From Actinomycetes bacterium (GTDB lineage: Bacteria > Actinomycetota > Acidimicrobiia > Acidimicrobiales > GCA-2861595): 64,000 nucleotides of DNA. Under the pieces are notes generated by a model. The model was not told the DNA's origin and searched no databases. It worked only from the letters and a program-made list of their open reading frames with translations. Every line of letters begins with the position of its first letter. Within the stretch, counting starts at the first letter, position 1. The stretch covers positions 19,923 to 83,922 of the forward strand of contig JAHFUS010000006.1 of assembly GCA_023264975.1 (NCBI GenBank), written 5' to 3'. Of this stretch, positions 24,106 to 33,846 are shown one piece after another. A program made the position numbers and the translations under genes.

Positions 24106-25251
24106 CTAGCGGACGACGTACGCGGTGAGCTGCTGGACGCCGAAGTCCCGGCAGTAGGCGGTTGACGGGTTCCAGATGTCGAGGCGGCGACCCTTGATGG
24201 CGCCGCCGGTGTCCATGGCCCGCTTGACGCCGAGGCCGCCCACGAAGATCTCGGTGCCGAGAGGGACGGCCCGGGGGTCGACCGCCACGATGTCCTTGGC
24301 GACCGGTGCGCCACTGGCCGTGATGCCCTTGAGGGCGTAGCAGGTGACGCCGAAGTTGCCGATGGCCTCGCCACCGGTGGCGAGCCAGACACCGTCGCCC
24401 GACTGGGTGGCCTCGAGGGCTACCACAGGGGCGTTGGTGGCGCCGGGCAGGGCGGTTGACGGGGCGGGTGCGGAGCCGAACGCGGCCACGCTGCCGTCGT
24501 TGGCCGCCACCCAGTAGCCGGCGCCGTCGGCCGCGGTGGCGATGTCGACGAACGGGCCACGGCGGTCGACCGGCGACCCGGCGAACGCGGCGTCGCCGAA
24601 GGCGAAGACGCCGCCGTCACGGGCCAGGAGCCGGTAGCCATTGCCCGACGGGGTGGAAGAGATGCCCACGACGGGCCCGTTGAGGGCGGTGCCGCCGGCC
24701 GAGCCGAGGAACGTGGCGTCGCCGAAGGCGAAGACGCCACCGTCCTCGGCCGCCAGCCAGTAGCCCTTGCCGGTGGGCGTGGGGGCGATGCCGACGAGCG
24801 AGGCATTCAGGCGCAGGTCGCCGAGGGAGCCGGCGTAGGCGGCGTCGCCGAAGGCGAACACGCCCCCGTCGTGGCCGACCAGCCAGTACCCCAGCCCGGA
24901 GGCGGTGGCGGCGATGTCGACGATGGGCTGGCGCAGAGGAGCGGGGGCGGTGCCGTAGAACGCGGCGTCACCGAACGAGTACACACCGCCGTCAGACGCG
25001 GCGAGCCAGTACCCCTTGCCGGACGCGCTTCGGGCCATGCCGGTGACCGGACGACCGGCGGCGCCGCCGAAATTGGCGGCGGCGCCGAGGGTGACGACCT
25101 GGCCGGTGGCGTTGTCCACAGCCCGGACGGGGCCGTTGGACGCCATCGGGAAGGCGAGCAGACCTATCAGGCCGACGAAGCCCGTACGTCTGAGCTTGAC
25201 GAAACGTCGAGGCCGGATTCGGGAATGGAGACGGGAACAACGGACGGGCAC
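24106..25251 (-). CDS. Secreted protein with about five GYWLxxxDGGVFxFGDA repeats and a 3D domain
   Basis: Signal/TM segment, repeated motif, C-term DIVAVDPRAVPLGTEIFVGGLG..AMDTGGAIKGRRLDIW. Confidence 0.8.
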   Translation of the reverse strand: MPVRCSRLHSRIRPRRFVKLRRTGFVGLIGLLAFPMASNGPVRAVDNATGQVVTLGAAANFGGAAGRPVTGMARSASGKGYWLAASDGGVYSFGDAAFYGTAPAPLRQPIVDIAATASGLGYWLVGHDGGVFAFGDAAYAGSLGDLRLNASLVGIAPTPTGKGYWLAAEDGGVFAFGDATFLGSAGGTALNGPVVGISSTPSGNGYRLLARDGGVFAFGDAAFAGSPVDRRGPFVDIATAADGAGYWVAANDGSVAAFGSAPAPSTALPGATNAPVVALEATQSGDGVWLATGGEAIGNFGVTCYALKGITASGAPVAKDIVAVDPRAVPLGTEIFVGGLGVKRAMDTGGAIKGRRLDIWNPSTAYCRDFGVQQLTAYVVR

Positions 25252-25497
25252 AGGGTGGTCCTTCCTTGTCAGCTCCGTCCGGCGCCCCACGCACGCGACA
25301 AAGGTGGTGGTGGGGTTGGGACGAGGCACCGGTGGGCCCTCCGCCGCGCGGTTCCGCCTGCGGCTGAGGGGGCACCTGGCACGTTCCGCCGCCAGGCACG
25401 CATGTGCTGTGTCGGAGATCACACTAGTGGAACTCGGTGACAAAGGGCCAAACCGGGCCGGTGGTCGCCGGCCCGTCCAGCCGGTAGACAGGGGCCC

Positions 25498-25770
25498 ATG
25501 GCCCCGCCCGAGCGTTCCCCCCAGGATCTGGATGTGGCTGAGGCGGAGCGGTTGCGCCGGCTCCATGTGCGGCTCCGGAAGGCGTCCCAGGATCTGGAAG
25601 GGTTCACGGTGCCCAGGCGGATGAAGGGCCGGTGGGACAATGCCCCTGTTCCCGACGAGGCCGTGAAGGCGACGGGCGCCGAGCTGGCGGCGGCCTACGG
25701 CGCCCTGTGGTCGGCCTACCGGGAGTTGCTCGGATGGACCGGCGCAGGTTCAGGCGACGAGGGGGACTGA
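25498..25770 (+). CDS. Small hypothetical protein
   Basis: 90-aa ORF of plausible composition. Confidence 0.5.
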   Translation: MAPPERSPQDLDVAEAERLRRLHVRLRKASQDLEGFTVPRRMKGRWDNAPVPDEAVKATGAELAAAYGALWSAYRELLGWTGAGSGDEGD

Positions 25771-25819
25771 TCTCCGCCGCTTGCCCGTGGTGGCGGCGGG
25801 ATCGGTGGCAGCATCGGGC

Positions 25820-26659
25820 ATGGCCTCGCAGACGTGTTACCGCCACACCGGCCGCGTCACGGGGTCCAGTTGCACGCGCTGCGGGCGCCCGATCTGCCCG
25901 GACTGCATGATCGAGGCACCCGTCGGCCACCACTGCCCCACGTGCGTGCACGAGGCCCGAGCGGATATGAGGCATGTCAAGAAGGTGGCGTTCGCCCGGG
26001 GGGGCGCCGGGATGGCGGTGCAGGGCGGCGTCGTCTGTGTGGTGCTGGTCGCCGTAAACGTCATCGTGTTCGTGGTGGGACTCCAGGACCGCACCATCGA
26101 GCTCAGGTTCGCCGACAACGCCCTTGCCATAGCCGGGCACGGCGAGTACTACCGGATGCTCACGTCCGCCTTCCTCCATAGCGGGCTGTTCCACATCGGC
26201 TTCAACATGGTGCTGCTCTACGTGTACGGGTCGCAGGTGGAGGCCACCCTCGGCATCCCGCGCTTCATCGCCCTGTACTTCGCGGCCGCGCTCGGCGGGT
26301 CGGCCTGCTCGCTGTGGTTCACGCCCGTTGCGGCGTTCTCCCTGGGGGCGTCGGGCGCCGTGTTCGGTGTCTTCGGCGCCTTCTTCGTCATCGCCCGCAG
26401 CAAGGGCCAGGACACGTCGCAGATCGTCGGCCTGATTGTGATCAACCTGCTGCTCGGCGCGGTGATACCGCGGGTCGACAACTCCGCCCACATCGGTGGT
26501 CTGATCACCGGCGCCGCCATCGGTGCCCTCTACGAGTGGGCTCGGCGCCGGCGGGGGGTGGGCGGCGTGGCCCTCCAGGTCGCGGGTGTGGCGGCCATCG
26601 CCGCCGTGATCGCGGTGGCGACGGTGGTTCGCATCGAGAACCTCCGGGCCGGGTTCTGA
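25820..26659 (+). CDS. Rhomboid-family intramembrane serine protease with N-terminal zinc-binding motif
   Basis: CTRCGRPICPDCM..HHCPTC; FHIGFNMVLLYVYG; GASGAVFG; AHIGGLITG. Confidence 0.92.
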   Translation: MASQTCYRHTGRVTGSSCTRCGRPICPDCMIEAPVGHHCPTCVHEARADMRHVKKVAFARGGAGMAVQGGVVCVVLVAVNVIVFVVGLQDRTIELRFADNALAIAGHGEYYRMLTSAFLHSGLFHIGFNMVLLYVYGSQVEATLGIPRFIALYFAAALGGSACSLWFTPVAAFSLGASGAVFGVFGAFFVIARSKGQDTSQIVGLIVINLLLGAVIPRVDNSAHIGGLITGAAIGALYEWARRRRGVGGVALQVAGVAAIAAVIAVATVVRIENLRAGF

Positions 26660-26672
26660 CGGGCCGGTCGGG

Positions 26673-27650
26673 TCAGCCCGCTTCCGCCTGGCGGAAGGTG
26701 CGGCGGTAGGCCTGGGGTGACGTGGCGACGGCGCGCCGGAAATAGGTGCGAAGGTTGGCGGCGGTGCCCATGCCGCAGCGGTAGGCGACCAGCTCGATCG
26801 AGTCGTCGGTGGTCTCGAGGAGGCGCGAGGCGAGCAGCACCCTCTGGCTGAGCAGCCACTGGTGCGGCGTGGTGCCGGTGACGGCGCGGAAGCGGCGGGC
26901 GAAGTGGCGGGGGCTCATGTGCGCGCGCTCAGCCAGGTCGTCGACGCCGAGCGGCTGGTCGAGATGCTCGAGCATCCAACCGAGGGTCGTGCCGAGCGGA
27001 TCGTCGCCGGCGCTGGGGGCGACCGGCGCCTCGACGAACTGGGCCTGGCCGCCGTCGCGGTGGGCCGGCACCACCATGCGCCGGGCGACGGCGTTGGCCA
27101 CCTCGGCGCCATGGTCGAGCCGAACGATGTGCAGGCACAGGTCGATGCCGGCCGCCGTGCCAGCGGACGTCATGACGTCTCCCTCGTCCACGTAGAGCAC
27201 CTTCGGGTCGACCTCGATCTCGGGGTGCCGCTTGGCCAGCAGGTCGGCGTACATCCAGTGCGTCGTCGCCCGCCGCCCATCGAGCAGGCCGGTGGCGGCC
27301 AGGACGAATGCGCCCGAGCACACCGACACGAGACGGGCGCCTCGCTTGTGGGCGGTGCGCAGCGCCTCGATGAGGTCGGCCGGCACTTCCATGTCGCCGC
27401 GGGCACCCCAGGCCGGGATGATGACCGTGTCGGCCCGCCGCACCTCCTCCAACCCGTACGGCGTGTCGATGGTGAAGCCCACGGACGAGCGGGTCGGCCC
27501 GGGCGTGGAGGCGCACACGAGGAACCGGTACCAGGGGTCGATCAGCTCCGACCGGTCGATGCCGAAGACCTCGCATCCAACGGCCAGTTCGAACGGTGCG
27601 ACACCGTCGGCGATGACGGCGGCGACGGTGTGGCGGCGGCGTCGGGCCAT
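26673..27650 (-). CDS. GlxA-family AraC transcriptional regulator (DJ-1/PfpI + AraC HTH)
   Basis: SVCSGAFVLAATGLLDGRRATTHW; AraC HTH MSPRHFARRFRAVTGTTPHQWLLSQRV. Confidence 0.92.
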   Translation of the reverse strand: MARRRRHTVAAVIADGVAPFELAVGCEVFGIDRSELIDPWYRFLVCASTPGPTRSSVGFTIDTPYGLEEVRRADTVIIPAWGARGDMEVPADLIEALRTAHKRGARLVSVCSGAFVLAATGLLDGRRATTHWMYADLLAKRHPEIEVDPKVLYVDEGDVMTSAGTAAGIDLCLHIVRLDHGAEVANAVARRMVVPAHRDGGQAQFVEAPVAPSAGDDPLGTTLGWMLEHLDQPLGVDDLAERAHMSPRHFARRFRAVTGTTPHQWLLSQRVLLASRLLETTDDSIELVAYRCGMGTAANLRTYFRRAVATSPQAYRRTFRQAEAG

Positions 27651-27720
27651 GGCAGGATTCTAGCGAAAGTTGTCGTTCCTGCCAATGGTCATAGCCGCGG
27701 GAAGGCGGGACGATCGGGAC

Positions 27721-28283
27721 ATGGATGCTCCCCAGCTCACCCGGGTCGACGGTGTCGAGGTCGACTGTGTCGAGGTCGACGGTATCGAGGTCGACGGTAT
27801 CGAGGTCGACGGTATCGAGGTCGACGGTATCGAGGTCGACGGTATCGAGGTCGACGGTATCGAGGTCGACGGTAAGTTCCCCGGCAGCCTCCGTGCGGCC
27901 GCTACCGGGGACCACACCGACGCGGCCGCCGTGGCCCGGAGGGAGGCGTGGCAGCTGCCGGTGCTGCGGCAAGGCCGCCTCAGCCGCAGTCTGCCGGAGA
28001 CGTGGGAGGGCGTCCACCTCCGCCTCCGAGCCGCCCTGTGGGAGGTGGCCGCCAGCGCTGACGTCCCGTGCCGCCAGGCGCCTCCGTCGATGCGGTGGCC
28101 CGGCTCCTCGTCGGCTACGGCGCCATCATCCCGCCGGCCGGCGACGGCGTCCGGGCGCTTGCTGCCATCGCCGAGGCGGGCTGCTCAGGTCGCGAGACCA
28201 GCGGCGGCCCGGATGTGGCCGAAGCCGCCCGCCTCGGCGAACGCCTGTCCGGCTACCTCGCATTGCGGGCCCGCTTCGGTTGA
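27721..28283 (+). other. Hypothetical gene with N-terminal (G/C)(V/I)EVD repeat, probably frameshifted near 28060
   Basis: Frame from 27721 (MDAPQLTRVDGVEVD...) degrades after 28060; natural-looking continuation VPPGASVDAVARLLVGYGAI..LALRARFG* lies in the frame of 28068-28283. Confidence 0.45.
27751..27870 (+). repeat. 15-bp tandem repeat, 8 units
   Basis: GGTATCGAGGTCGAC x6 identical plus two variant units. Confidence 0.98.
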
Positions 28284-29063
28284 GGCGCCTGCGACCGGGA
28301 ACTGCCCGACGTCGACCCGAGACTTGCGACGCGAGGCTCGGTTGACCGTGGCGTCATCCGCGAGCGGCGGGACCGTGCGGGGCTCGACGTCGACCGGCTC
28401 GAGGCGACTCTGGCGGGCGCGCTCCTCGGCCTGTCGCAGTTCCCGGCGGTGGTGCTCGGCGGCGGCCCGCGCCTCGGCCTCGGGGCCGACCAACGGATCG
28501 GCGGCCAGGGCCAGGAGCTTGGTGTGCCAACGCTCGCCGAGGGCGCCGCCAACTGTCGAGCCGGTGAGCATGGCGACCAACGAACCGATACCGGCGACGG
28601 TGCCGAGGTCGCCCCATTCGGCACTCGACGTCGGGACGCCGACGCTGCGGAGGTTGCGCAGGATCTCGTCGCCGTCGGTGAACACGTTCACCAGGCCGGC
28701 CACGCCGGCGGCCACGACGACGCCGAAGACGAACACCATCAGCCCGTTGGTGGCGCCGGCCCGGCGGGCCATGCGCCCGGCCACGTAGCCGCCGAAGAGG
28801 TAGCAGAGGAGCAGGACGCCGGCGATGATCGCACCGCCGGCTGCGCCGAGAGTGCGCCACTCGTTCGTGCTCAGGTCCGTGTCGAACCCGACCGCTTCCG
28901 CTACGGCGCCGGTGATGGCGAGCAGCACGGTAAACGCCCCGTACGCCACCAGGGTGCCGGCCAGCACGCTGGCCAGCGAGACCCGCCCGAGGCCGGCATG
29001 CTGGGCCAGGACCGCCCGGTCGCTGCGGGTCTCCACGGCAAGCGCCCTTGTCGCTCGTGCCAT
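28185..29063 (-). CDS. Hypothetical multi-TM protein
   Basis: VSLASVLAGTLVAYGAFTVLLAITGAV..GGAIIAGVLLLCYLFGGYVAGRMARRAGATNGLMVFVFGVVVAAG. Confidence 0.7.
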   Translation of the reverse strand: MARATRALAVETRSDRAVLAQHAGLGRVSLASVLAGTLVAYGAFTVLLAITGAVAEAVGFDTDLSTNEWRTLGAAGGAIIAGVLLLCYLFGGYVAGRMARRAGATNGLMVFVFGVVVAAGVAGLVNVFTDGDEILRNLRSVGVPTSSAEWGDLGTVAGIGSLVAMLTGSTVGGALGERWHTKLLALAADPLVGPEAEARAAAEHHRRELRQAEERARQSRLEPVDVEPRTVPPLADDATVNRASRRKSRVDVGQFPVAGASTEAGPQCEVAGQAFAEAGGFGHIRAAAGLAT

Positions 29064-29174
29064 GTCTGCCTCCTCGACGAGAGTCCGGTGATGGAACTGT
29101 CCCCGCCGGGCGGCGTCGGGAAACCGGAAGGAGCGTCTCCGCGCCGGCCTCCGCGGCACGGAGGGGATGACTGC

Positions 29175-29780
29175 CTATCCGCCCACGGGCGAGGTGGTCG
29201 GCAGCCAGCGAGGACGTGTGGACTCATACCCGGTGATGTCGGGCTCGTGGCGCAGGCTCAGTCCGATGTCGTCGAGCCCTTCGAGGAGGCGCCACCGTGT
29301 GAAGTCGTCGAGCGGGAAGGGCGCCTCGATGCCGGCGGCGGGCGCCCGCACGACGCGGGCCTCCACGTCCACTGTCACCTCGATGGTGGGGTCGGCCTCC
29401 ACCGCCGCCAGCAGGGCCGCCGCCGTCTCGACGTCCAGCTGGGCCGGCACCAGGCCGGCTTTCGTGCAGTTGGAGCGGAAGATGTCGGCGAAGCGGGGTG
29501 ACACCACGGCCCGGAAGCCGTAGTCGGTCAGCGCCCACACGGCGTGCTCGCGCGATGAGCCCGTGCCGAAGTTGGTGCCGGCCACCAGCACGCTGGCGCC
29601 GGCGTACTGCGGCTGGTTCAGGACGAACGACGGGTCCTTGCGCCACGCCGAGAACAGGCCGGCGGCGAAACCTGTGCGCTCCACCCGCTTCAGCCATTCG
29701 GCCGGGATGATCTGGTCGGTGTCGACGTCGGACCGGTCGAGGGGAACGGCGGTGCCGGTGATGGAACGGATGGGGTCCAT
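29175..29780 (-). CDS. leuD: 3-isopropylmalate dehydratase small subunit
   Basis: GTAVPLDRSDVDTDQIIPAEWLKRVERTGF; GTGSSREHAVWAL. Confidence 0.96.
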   Translation of the reverse strand: MDPIRSITGTAVPLDRSDVDTDQIIPAEWLKRVERTGFAAGLFSAWRKDPSFVLNQPQYAGASVLVAGTNFGTGSSREHAVWALTDYGFRAVVSPRFADIFRSNCTKAGLVPAQLDVETAAALLAAVEADPTIEVTVDVEARVVRAPAAGIEAPFPLDDFTRWRLLEGLDDIGLSLRHEPDITGYESTRPRWLPTTSPVGG

Positions 29781-29781
29781 G

Positions 29782-31191
29782 TCAGTTCAGCTCCTGAGGC
29801 GTGGCGAAGTGGCCGGCCACCGCGGTGGCGGCGGCGACGGCGGGGGACACGAGATGGGTGCGGCCTCCGGGGCCCTGGCGACCCTCGAAGTTGCGGTTCG
29901 ACGTGGATGCGCACCGCTCGCCGGGCGCCAGCTTGTCGGGGTTCATGGCCAGGCACATGGAGCAACCGGCTTCCCTCCATTCGAAGCCGGCCGCACGGAA
30001 GATGCGGTCGAGACCCTCGGCTTCCGCCTCCGTCTTCACCAGCGCCGAGCCGGGGACGACCAGGGCGCGCACACCGTCGCGCACGTGGTGGCCGTCGAGC
30101 ACGGCCGCCGCGGCCCGAAGGTCCTCGATGCGGGCGTTGGTGCACGAGCCGATGAACACGGTGTCGACCGCGATGTCACGCACGGCGATGCCGGCGGCCA
30201 GGCCCTGGTAGGCGAGGGCACGTCGGGCCGCGTCGCGCTCGGCCGGGTCCGCTATGGCCTCGGGGTCAGGCACGTTGCCGTCGATAGGCGCGACCTGCGA
30301 CGGGTTGGTGCCCCATGACACGTGGGGCACGAGGGTGGTGGCATTGAGCTCCACCCCCTTGTCGAACGAGGCGTCGTCGTCGGTGGCCAGTGAGCGCCAC
30401 ACGTCGAGTGCCTCCTCCCACGCCTTGCCTTTCGGCGCGTGGGCCCGCCCTTCCAGGTAGGCGAAGGTGGTGTCGTCGGGCGCCACCAGGCCGGCCCGGG
30501 CGCCGCCCTCGATGCTCATGTTGCACACCGTCATGCGACCCTCCATCGACAACGAGCGGATGGCCGATCCCCGGTACTCGATGACCGAGCCCATGCCGCC
30601 GCCGGTGCCGATTCGGCCGATGACGGCGAGGATCATGTCCTTCGCTGTGACGCCCGGCGGGAGCTCGCCGTCGACCGTGACCGACATCGTGCCTGGCCGG
30701 CGTTGGGGCAGTGTCTGGGTGGCGAGCACGTGCTCGACCTCGCTGGTGCCGATGCCGATGGCCAGCGCCCCGACGGCCCCGTGGGTCGACGTGTGACTGT
30801 CGCCGCACACGATCGTCATCCCCGGCTGGGTGAGGCCCAGCTCGGGGCCGATGACGTGGACGATGCCCTGGTTGCGGTGCCCCATCGGGTAGAGCGGGAT
30901 GCCGAACTCGTCGCAGTTGGCGCCCAGCACCTCCATCTGCTTCTTGGAGATCGGGTCGTCGACGACCATGGCGCCGCCGGCGTCGAGGGTGGTGGGGACG
31001 TTGTGGTCCATCGTTGCCAGGGTGAGGTCGGGCCGGCGCACCGGGCGCCGGGCCATGCGCAACCCGTCGAAGGCCTGCGGGGACGTGACCTCGTGCACGA
31101 GATGGAGGTCGATGTAGAGCAGGTCGGGCTCACCCTCGGCCGACCGCACCACATGGCGGTCCCACACCTTCTCGCTCAGCGTCCGTCCCAT
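29782..31191 (-). CDS. leuC: 3-isopropylmalate dehydratase large subunit
   Basis: [36 protein letters not shown]. Confidence 0.97.
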   Translation of the reverse strand: MGRTLSEKVWDRHVVRSAEGEPDLLYIDLHLVHEVTSPQAFDGLRMARRPVRRPDLTLATMDHNVPTTLDAGGAMVVDDPISKKQMEVLGANCDEFGIPLYPMGHRNQGIVHVIGPELGLTQPGMTIVCGDSHTSTHGAVGALAIGIGTSEVEHVLATQTLPQRRPGTMSVTVDGELPPGVTAKDMILAVIGRIGTGGGMGSVIEYRGSAIRSLSMEGRMTVCNMSIEGGARAGLVAPDDTTFAYLEGRAHAPKGKAWEEALDVWRSLATDDDASFDKGVELNATTLVPHVSWGTNPSQVAPIDGNVPDPEAIADPAERDAARRALAYQGLAAGIAVRDIAVDTVFIGSCTNARIEDLRAAAAVLDGHHVRDGVRALVVPGSALVKTEAEAEGLDRIFRAAGFEWREAGCSMCLAMNPDKLAPGERCASTSNRNFEGRQGPGGRTHLVSPAVAAATAVAGHFATPQELN

Positions 31192-31217
31192 CTGCGCTCC
31201 TCTGCTACTTGCCCGTC

Positions 31218-31234
31218 GTCTCAGAATATGAGAC
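31218..31234. promoter_or_regulatory. Inverted-repeat operator candidate between leuC and IclR-type regulator
   Basis: GTCTCA-gaata-TGAGAC in the divergent intergenic region. Confidence 0.6.
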
Positions 31235-31245
31235 CCTTATCTCGG

Positions 31246-31899
31246 ATGACAAGACAGAGTGTAAACGGCGTCGGCGTGCTCGACAAAGCCATTGCGATTC
31301 TCGACTCCCTCGAGGAGGGCCCGCTCGGCCTCGCCGCTCTCGTGTCGGCCACCGGGCTGTCCCGCCCCACCGCCCACCGCCTGGCCACCGCCCTGGAGGG
31401 CCACGACCTGGTTGCCCGAGACAGCGCCGGCCGGTTCATCCTCGGGCCCCGCCTCGTGCGGCGCCCGCTGGAGGAGGCGGCCCGCCCTGCGTTGGCGGCC
31501 CTGCGGGACGCCACCGGCGAGAGCGCCCAGCTCTACGTTCCCCGCAACGGGGCCCGCTTGTGCGTCGTCGCCCTGGAGTCGCCCCACGGCCTGCGCACCA
31601 TCGTCCCGGCCGGCGCTGTCCTGCCGCTCGACCAGGGCTCGGCCGGCGCCGCCCTCCGCGGCTCGCCCGAGGTGCTGCGACGGGGGTGGGCCCAGAGCGC
31701 CGAGGAGCGCGAGCCCGGAGTGGCCTCGGTGAGCGCCCCCGTCCTCCACGACGGCGCCGTGGTGGCCGCCGTGTCGGTGTCGGGCCCGGTGGAGCGCACG
31801 ACTCGGTCACCCGGCCGGCGCTACTCGGCGGCGGTGGTGGCCGCCGCCCGTGCCGTGGAGGTCGCCATGGGCTGGAACCAGTCCCTTTCGAGTAAATAG
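31246..31899 (+). CDS. IclR-family regulator (NdgR/LtbR-like), divergent from leuCD
   Basis: VGVLDKAIAILDSLEEGPLGLAALVSATGLSRPTAHRLATALEGHDLVARD; genomic position. Confidence 0.88.
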   Translation: MTRQSVNGVGVLDKAIAILDSLEEGPLGLAALVSATGLSRPTAHRLATALEGHDLVARDSAGRFILGPRLVRRPLEEAARPALAALRDATGESAQLYVPRNGARLCVVALESPHGLRTIVPAGAVLPLDQGSAGAALRGSPEVLRRGWAQSAEEREPGVASVSAPVLHDGAVVAAVSVSGPVERTTRSPGRRYSAAVVAAARAVEVAMGWNQSLSSK

Positions 31900-31927
31900 G
31901 GTGTCGAATTGACACCCTATTTACTCG
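31889..31927 (+). repeat. Palindrome family copy 3
   Basis: CGAGTAAATAGGGTGTC-gaatt-GACACCCTATTTACTCG; supplies stop codons to genes on both sides. Confidence 0.97.
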
Positions 31928-32793
31928 GGAACGGGGAGGTTGGCGCGGGTGGCGACGTCGGTGCAGGCGTCGAGGAGGGCGGGGACGTAGCGGGCGGCAT
32001 CGGTGACGCATGCGCCGTGGTCGCCCTCCACCTCCGACAGGCGGGCGCCGGGGATGGCGGCGGCCAGGGCGTGCTGGCGACGGGGGCTGACCACCTGGTC
32101 GAGCGTGGTGACGATGACTGCGGCGGGGATGCCGGCGCCGCCGATCCAGCCCGAGGAGTCGAAGCGGCCTATGGCCCAGCCCGCTTCGAGGACGGCGGCG
32201 GCATCGCCGCGCTCCATCTCGGACTGGCCCCAGCCGGCCAGCGCGGCGCCCTGGAGGCGGCGCCGGATGAGGCTGTCTGCCACCTGCTGGCGCACCTGGG
32301 ACGGAGTGAAGCGGGCCACCACGGACAGCCCGAGCAGCGCCGAGAAGTAGGCCCGCGACCGGGCGTCGGGGTTGGAGAAGCTGCAGGCGGTGGCGCTCAG
32401 CACCAGACCGGCGACGAGGTCGGGGTGACGGCGCCATAGCAATTGCGCGATCGGCCCGCCCATCGAGTAGCCGACGGGGACCAGGCGGTCGATGCCCAGT
32501 TCGACGGCGAGGGCGGCGGCGTCGTCCGAGCAGTCCTCCAGCCGGAACGGCCGTCTCGAGCGGATCCCCTGGCCGTGTCCCCGGTGGTCCATGGCGACGA
32601 CCCGGAAGTGTTCGGCCAGCGGTGCGTAGCAGGCGAACCAGTTGAGGTCTGCCGTCACCGTCCAGCCGTGCAACAGGAGCAGGGTGGGTGCTCCCGGCGG
32701 CCCGGGCGCCTCGCGCACGAACGTCTGCCCACGACCCGGGAGCAGGACCGGCCGGCCGGCAGGCAGCGGGACCGGCGGAACAGCCGAGGACAT
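31921..32793 (-). CDS. Alpha/beta hydrolase
   Basis: LLLHGWTVTADLNW, VGYSMGGPIAQLL, GDHGACV. Confidence 0.88.
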   Translation of the reverse strand: MSSAVPPVPLPAGRPVLLPGRGQTFVREAPGPPGAPTLLLLHGWTVTADLNWFACYAPLAEHFRVVAMDHRGHGQGIRSRRPFRLEDCSDDAAALAVELGIDRLVPVGYSMGGPIAQLLWRRHPDLVAGLVLSATACSFSNPDARSRAYFSALLGLSVVARFTPSQVRQQVADSLIRRRLQGAALAGWGQSEMERGDAAAVLEAGWAIGRFDSSGWIGGAGIPAAVIVTTLDQVVSPRRQHALAAAIPGARLSEVEGDHGACVTDAARYVPALLDACTDVATRANLPVPE

Positions 32794-32834
32794 CGAGTGA
32801 GCGTAGGGGAGGGCCCGTGCGGCAGGATTCGGGC

Positions 32835-33812
32835 ATGTCCGCTCGGAGTGTCCGTCTGGCGGTGGGGATACTGTCGGTGACGCTCGTTGCCGGGTGCAGC
32901 AGCGATGAGGGCGGGGGAGGCTCGTCGCGCGACCGGGACGGTGCGGTCGGCGCCCCCCTCGGAGCCCTTCCCGTCCCCCGCACGGAGGTGGCCGGCGCCA
33001 CGTGGACGGGCCGGCTGGTGGTGGCGGGCGGCCTCACACCCGACGGCGGGGCCAGCGCGCTGGTACACGTTTACGAGGCCAGGACAGGCCGGTGGCGGAA
33101 GGTGTCGTCGCTGCCGGTGCCGCTGCACCATGCCGGCCTGGCCGTGCTGCGCGGCAGGCTCTTCATCGCCGGCGGGTACACCAACGGCCCTGGCGAGGAA
33201 TGGTTGCCGCAGGCGGCCGTGTGGAGTCTGGGCCGCGACGACGAGGAGTGGCGGGGCGAGGCGTCCATGCCGGCCGGGCCCAGGGGCGCCCTCGGCTTGG
33301 CGGCGTCGCTCTCCACCATGGTGGCGGCCGGCGGCGAGTTCGGGGGACAGGCGCTCACCCGGACCGAGTTCTACGACGCCGAGGCTCGGACGTGGAGGGC
33401 GGGCCCCGCCCTCGACCACCCCCGCGAGCACCTTGCCCTCACGGCCGACGGCGACCGGATCTACGCCATCGCCGGCCGGACGGCGGCGGGCGGAAACCTG
33501 GTCAGCGTGGAGTCGATCGACCCGATCCAGGAGTTGGCCTGGCGCGACGAACCGGTCCTGCACGACGCCCGTGGCGGGATCGGGGCGGCGACGGTGGAAG
33601 GTCGGGTGTGCGTGGCGGGCGGAGAAGCGCCGGACGGCACCATCGCATCGGTCGAGTGCCTCGACGGCTTCGACTGGGTGGAGGCGGGTCGTCTCGAACG
33701 CCCGCGCCACGGCCTCGCCGTCATGGCCCTCGACGGACGCCTGCACGTCGTGGGCGGCGGCGAACAGCCCGGCTTGTTCGTGAGCGACGCCCACGAGGCG
33801 ATCGATGTGTGA
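32835..33812 (+). CDS. Kelch-repeat-like lipoprotein
   Basis: Lipobox LVAGC; repeated GG..blades (FIAGGYTNGPGEEW, VAGGEAPDGT). Confidence 0.75.
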   Translation: MSARSVRLAVGILSVTLVAGCSSDEGGGGSSRDRDGAVGAPLGALPVPRTEVAGATWTGRLVVAGGLTPDGGASALVHVYEARTGRWRKVSSLPVPLHHAGLAVLRGRLFIAGGYTNGPGEEWLPQAAVWSLGRDDEEWRGEASMPAGPRGALGLAASLSTMVAAGGEFGGQALTRTEFYDAEARTWRAGPALDHPREHLALTADGDRIYAIAGRTAAGGNLVSVESIDPIQELAWRDEPVLHDARGGIGAATVEGRVCVAGGEAPDGTIASVECLDGFDWVEAGRLERPRHGLAVMALDGRLHVVGGGEQPGLFVSDAHEAIDV

Positions 33813-33846
33813 GCCGACCGGCCTTGCCATCGGTCACAATGGCGGG

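Noticed and set aside
27751-27870. CRISPR-like short regular repeat
   Set aside because: Units are contiguous 15-bp tandem copies with no spacers; coding-frame minisatellite instead. No CRISPR array seen elsewhere.
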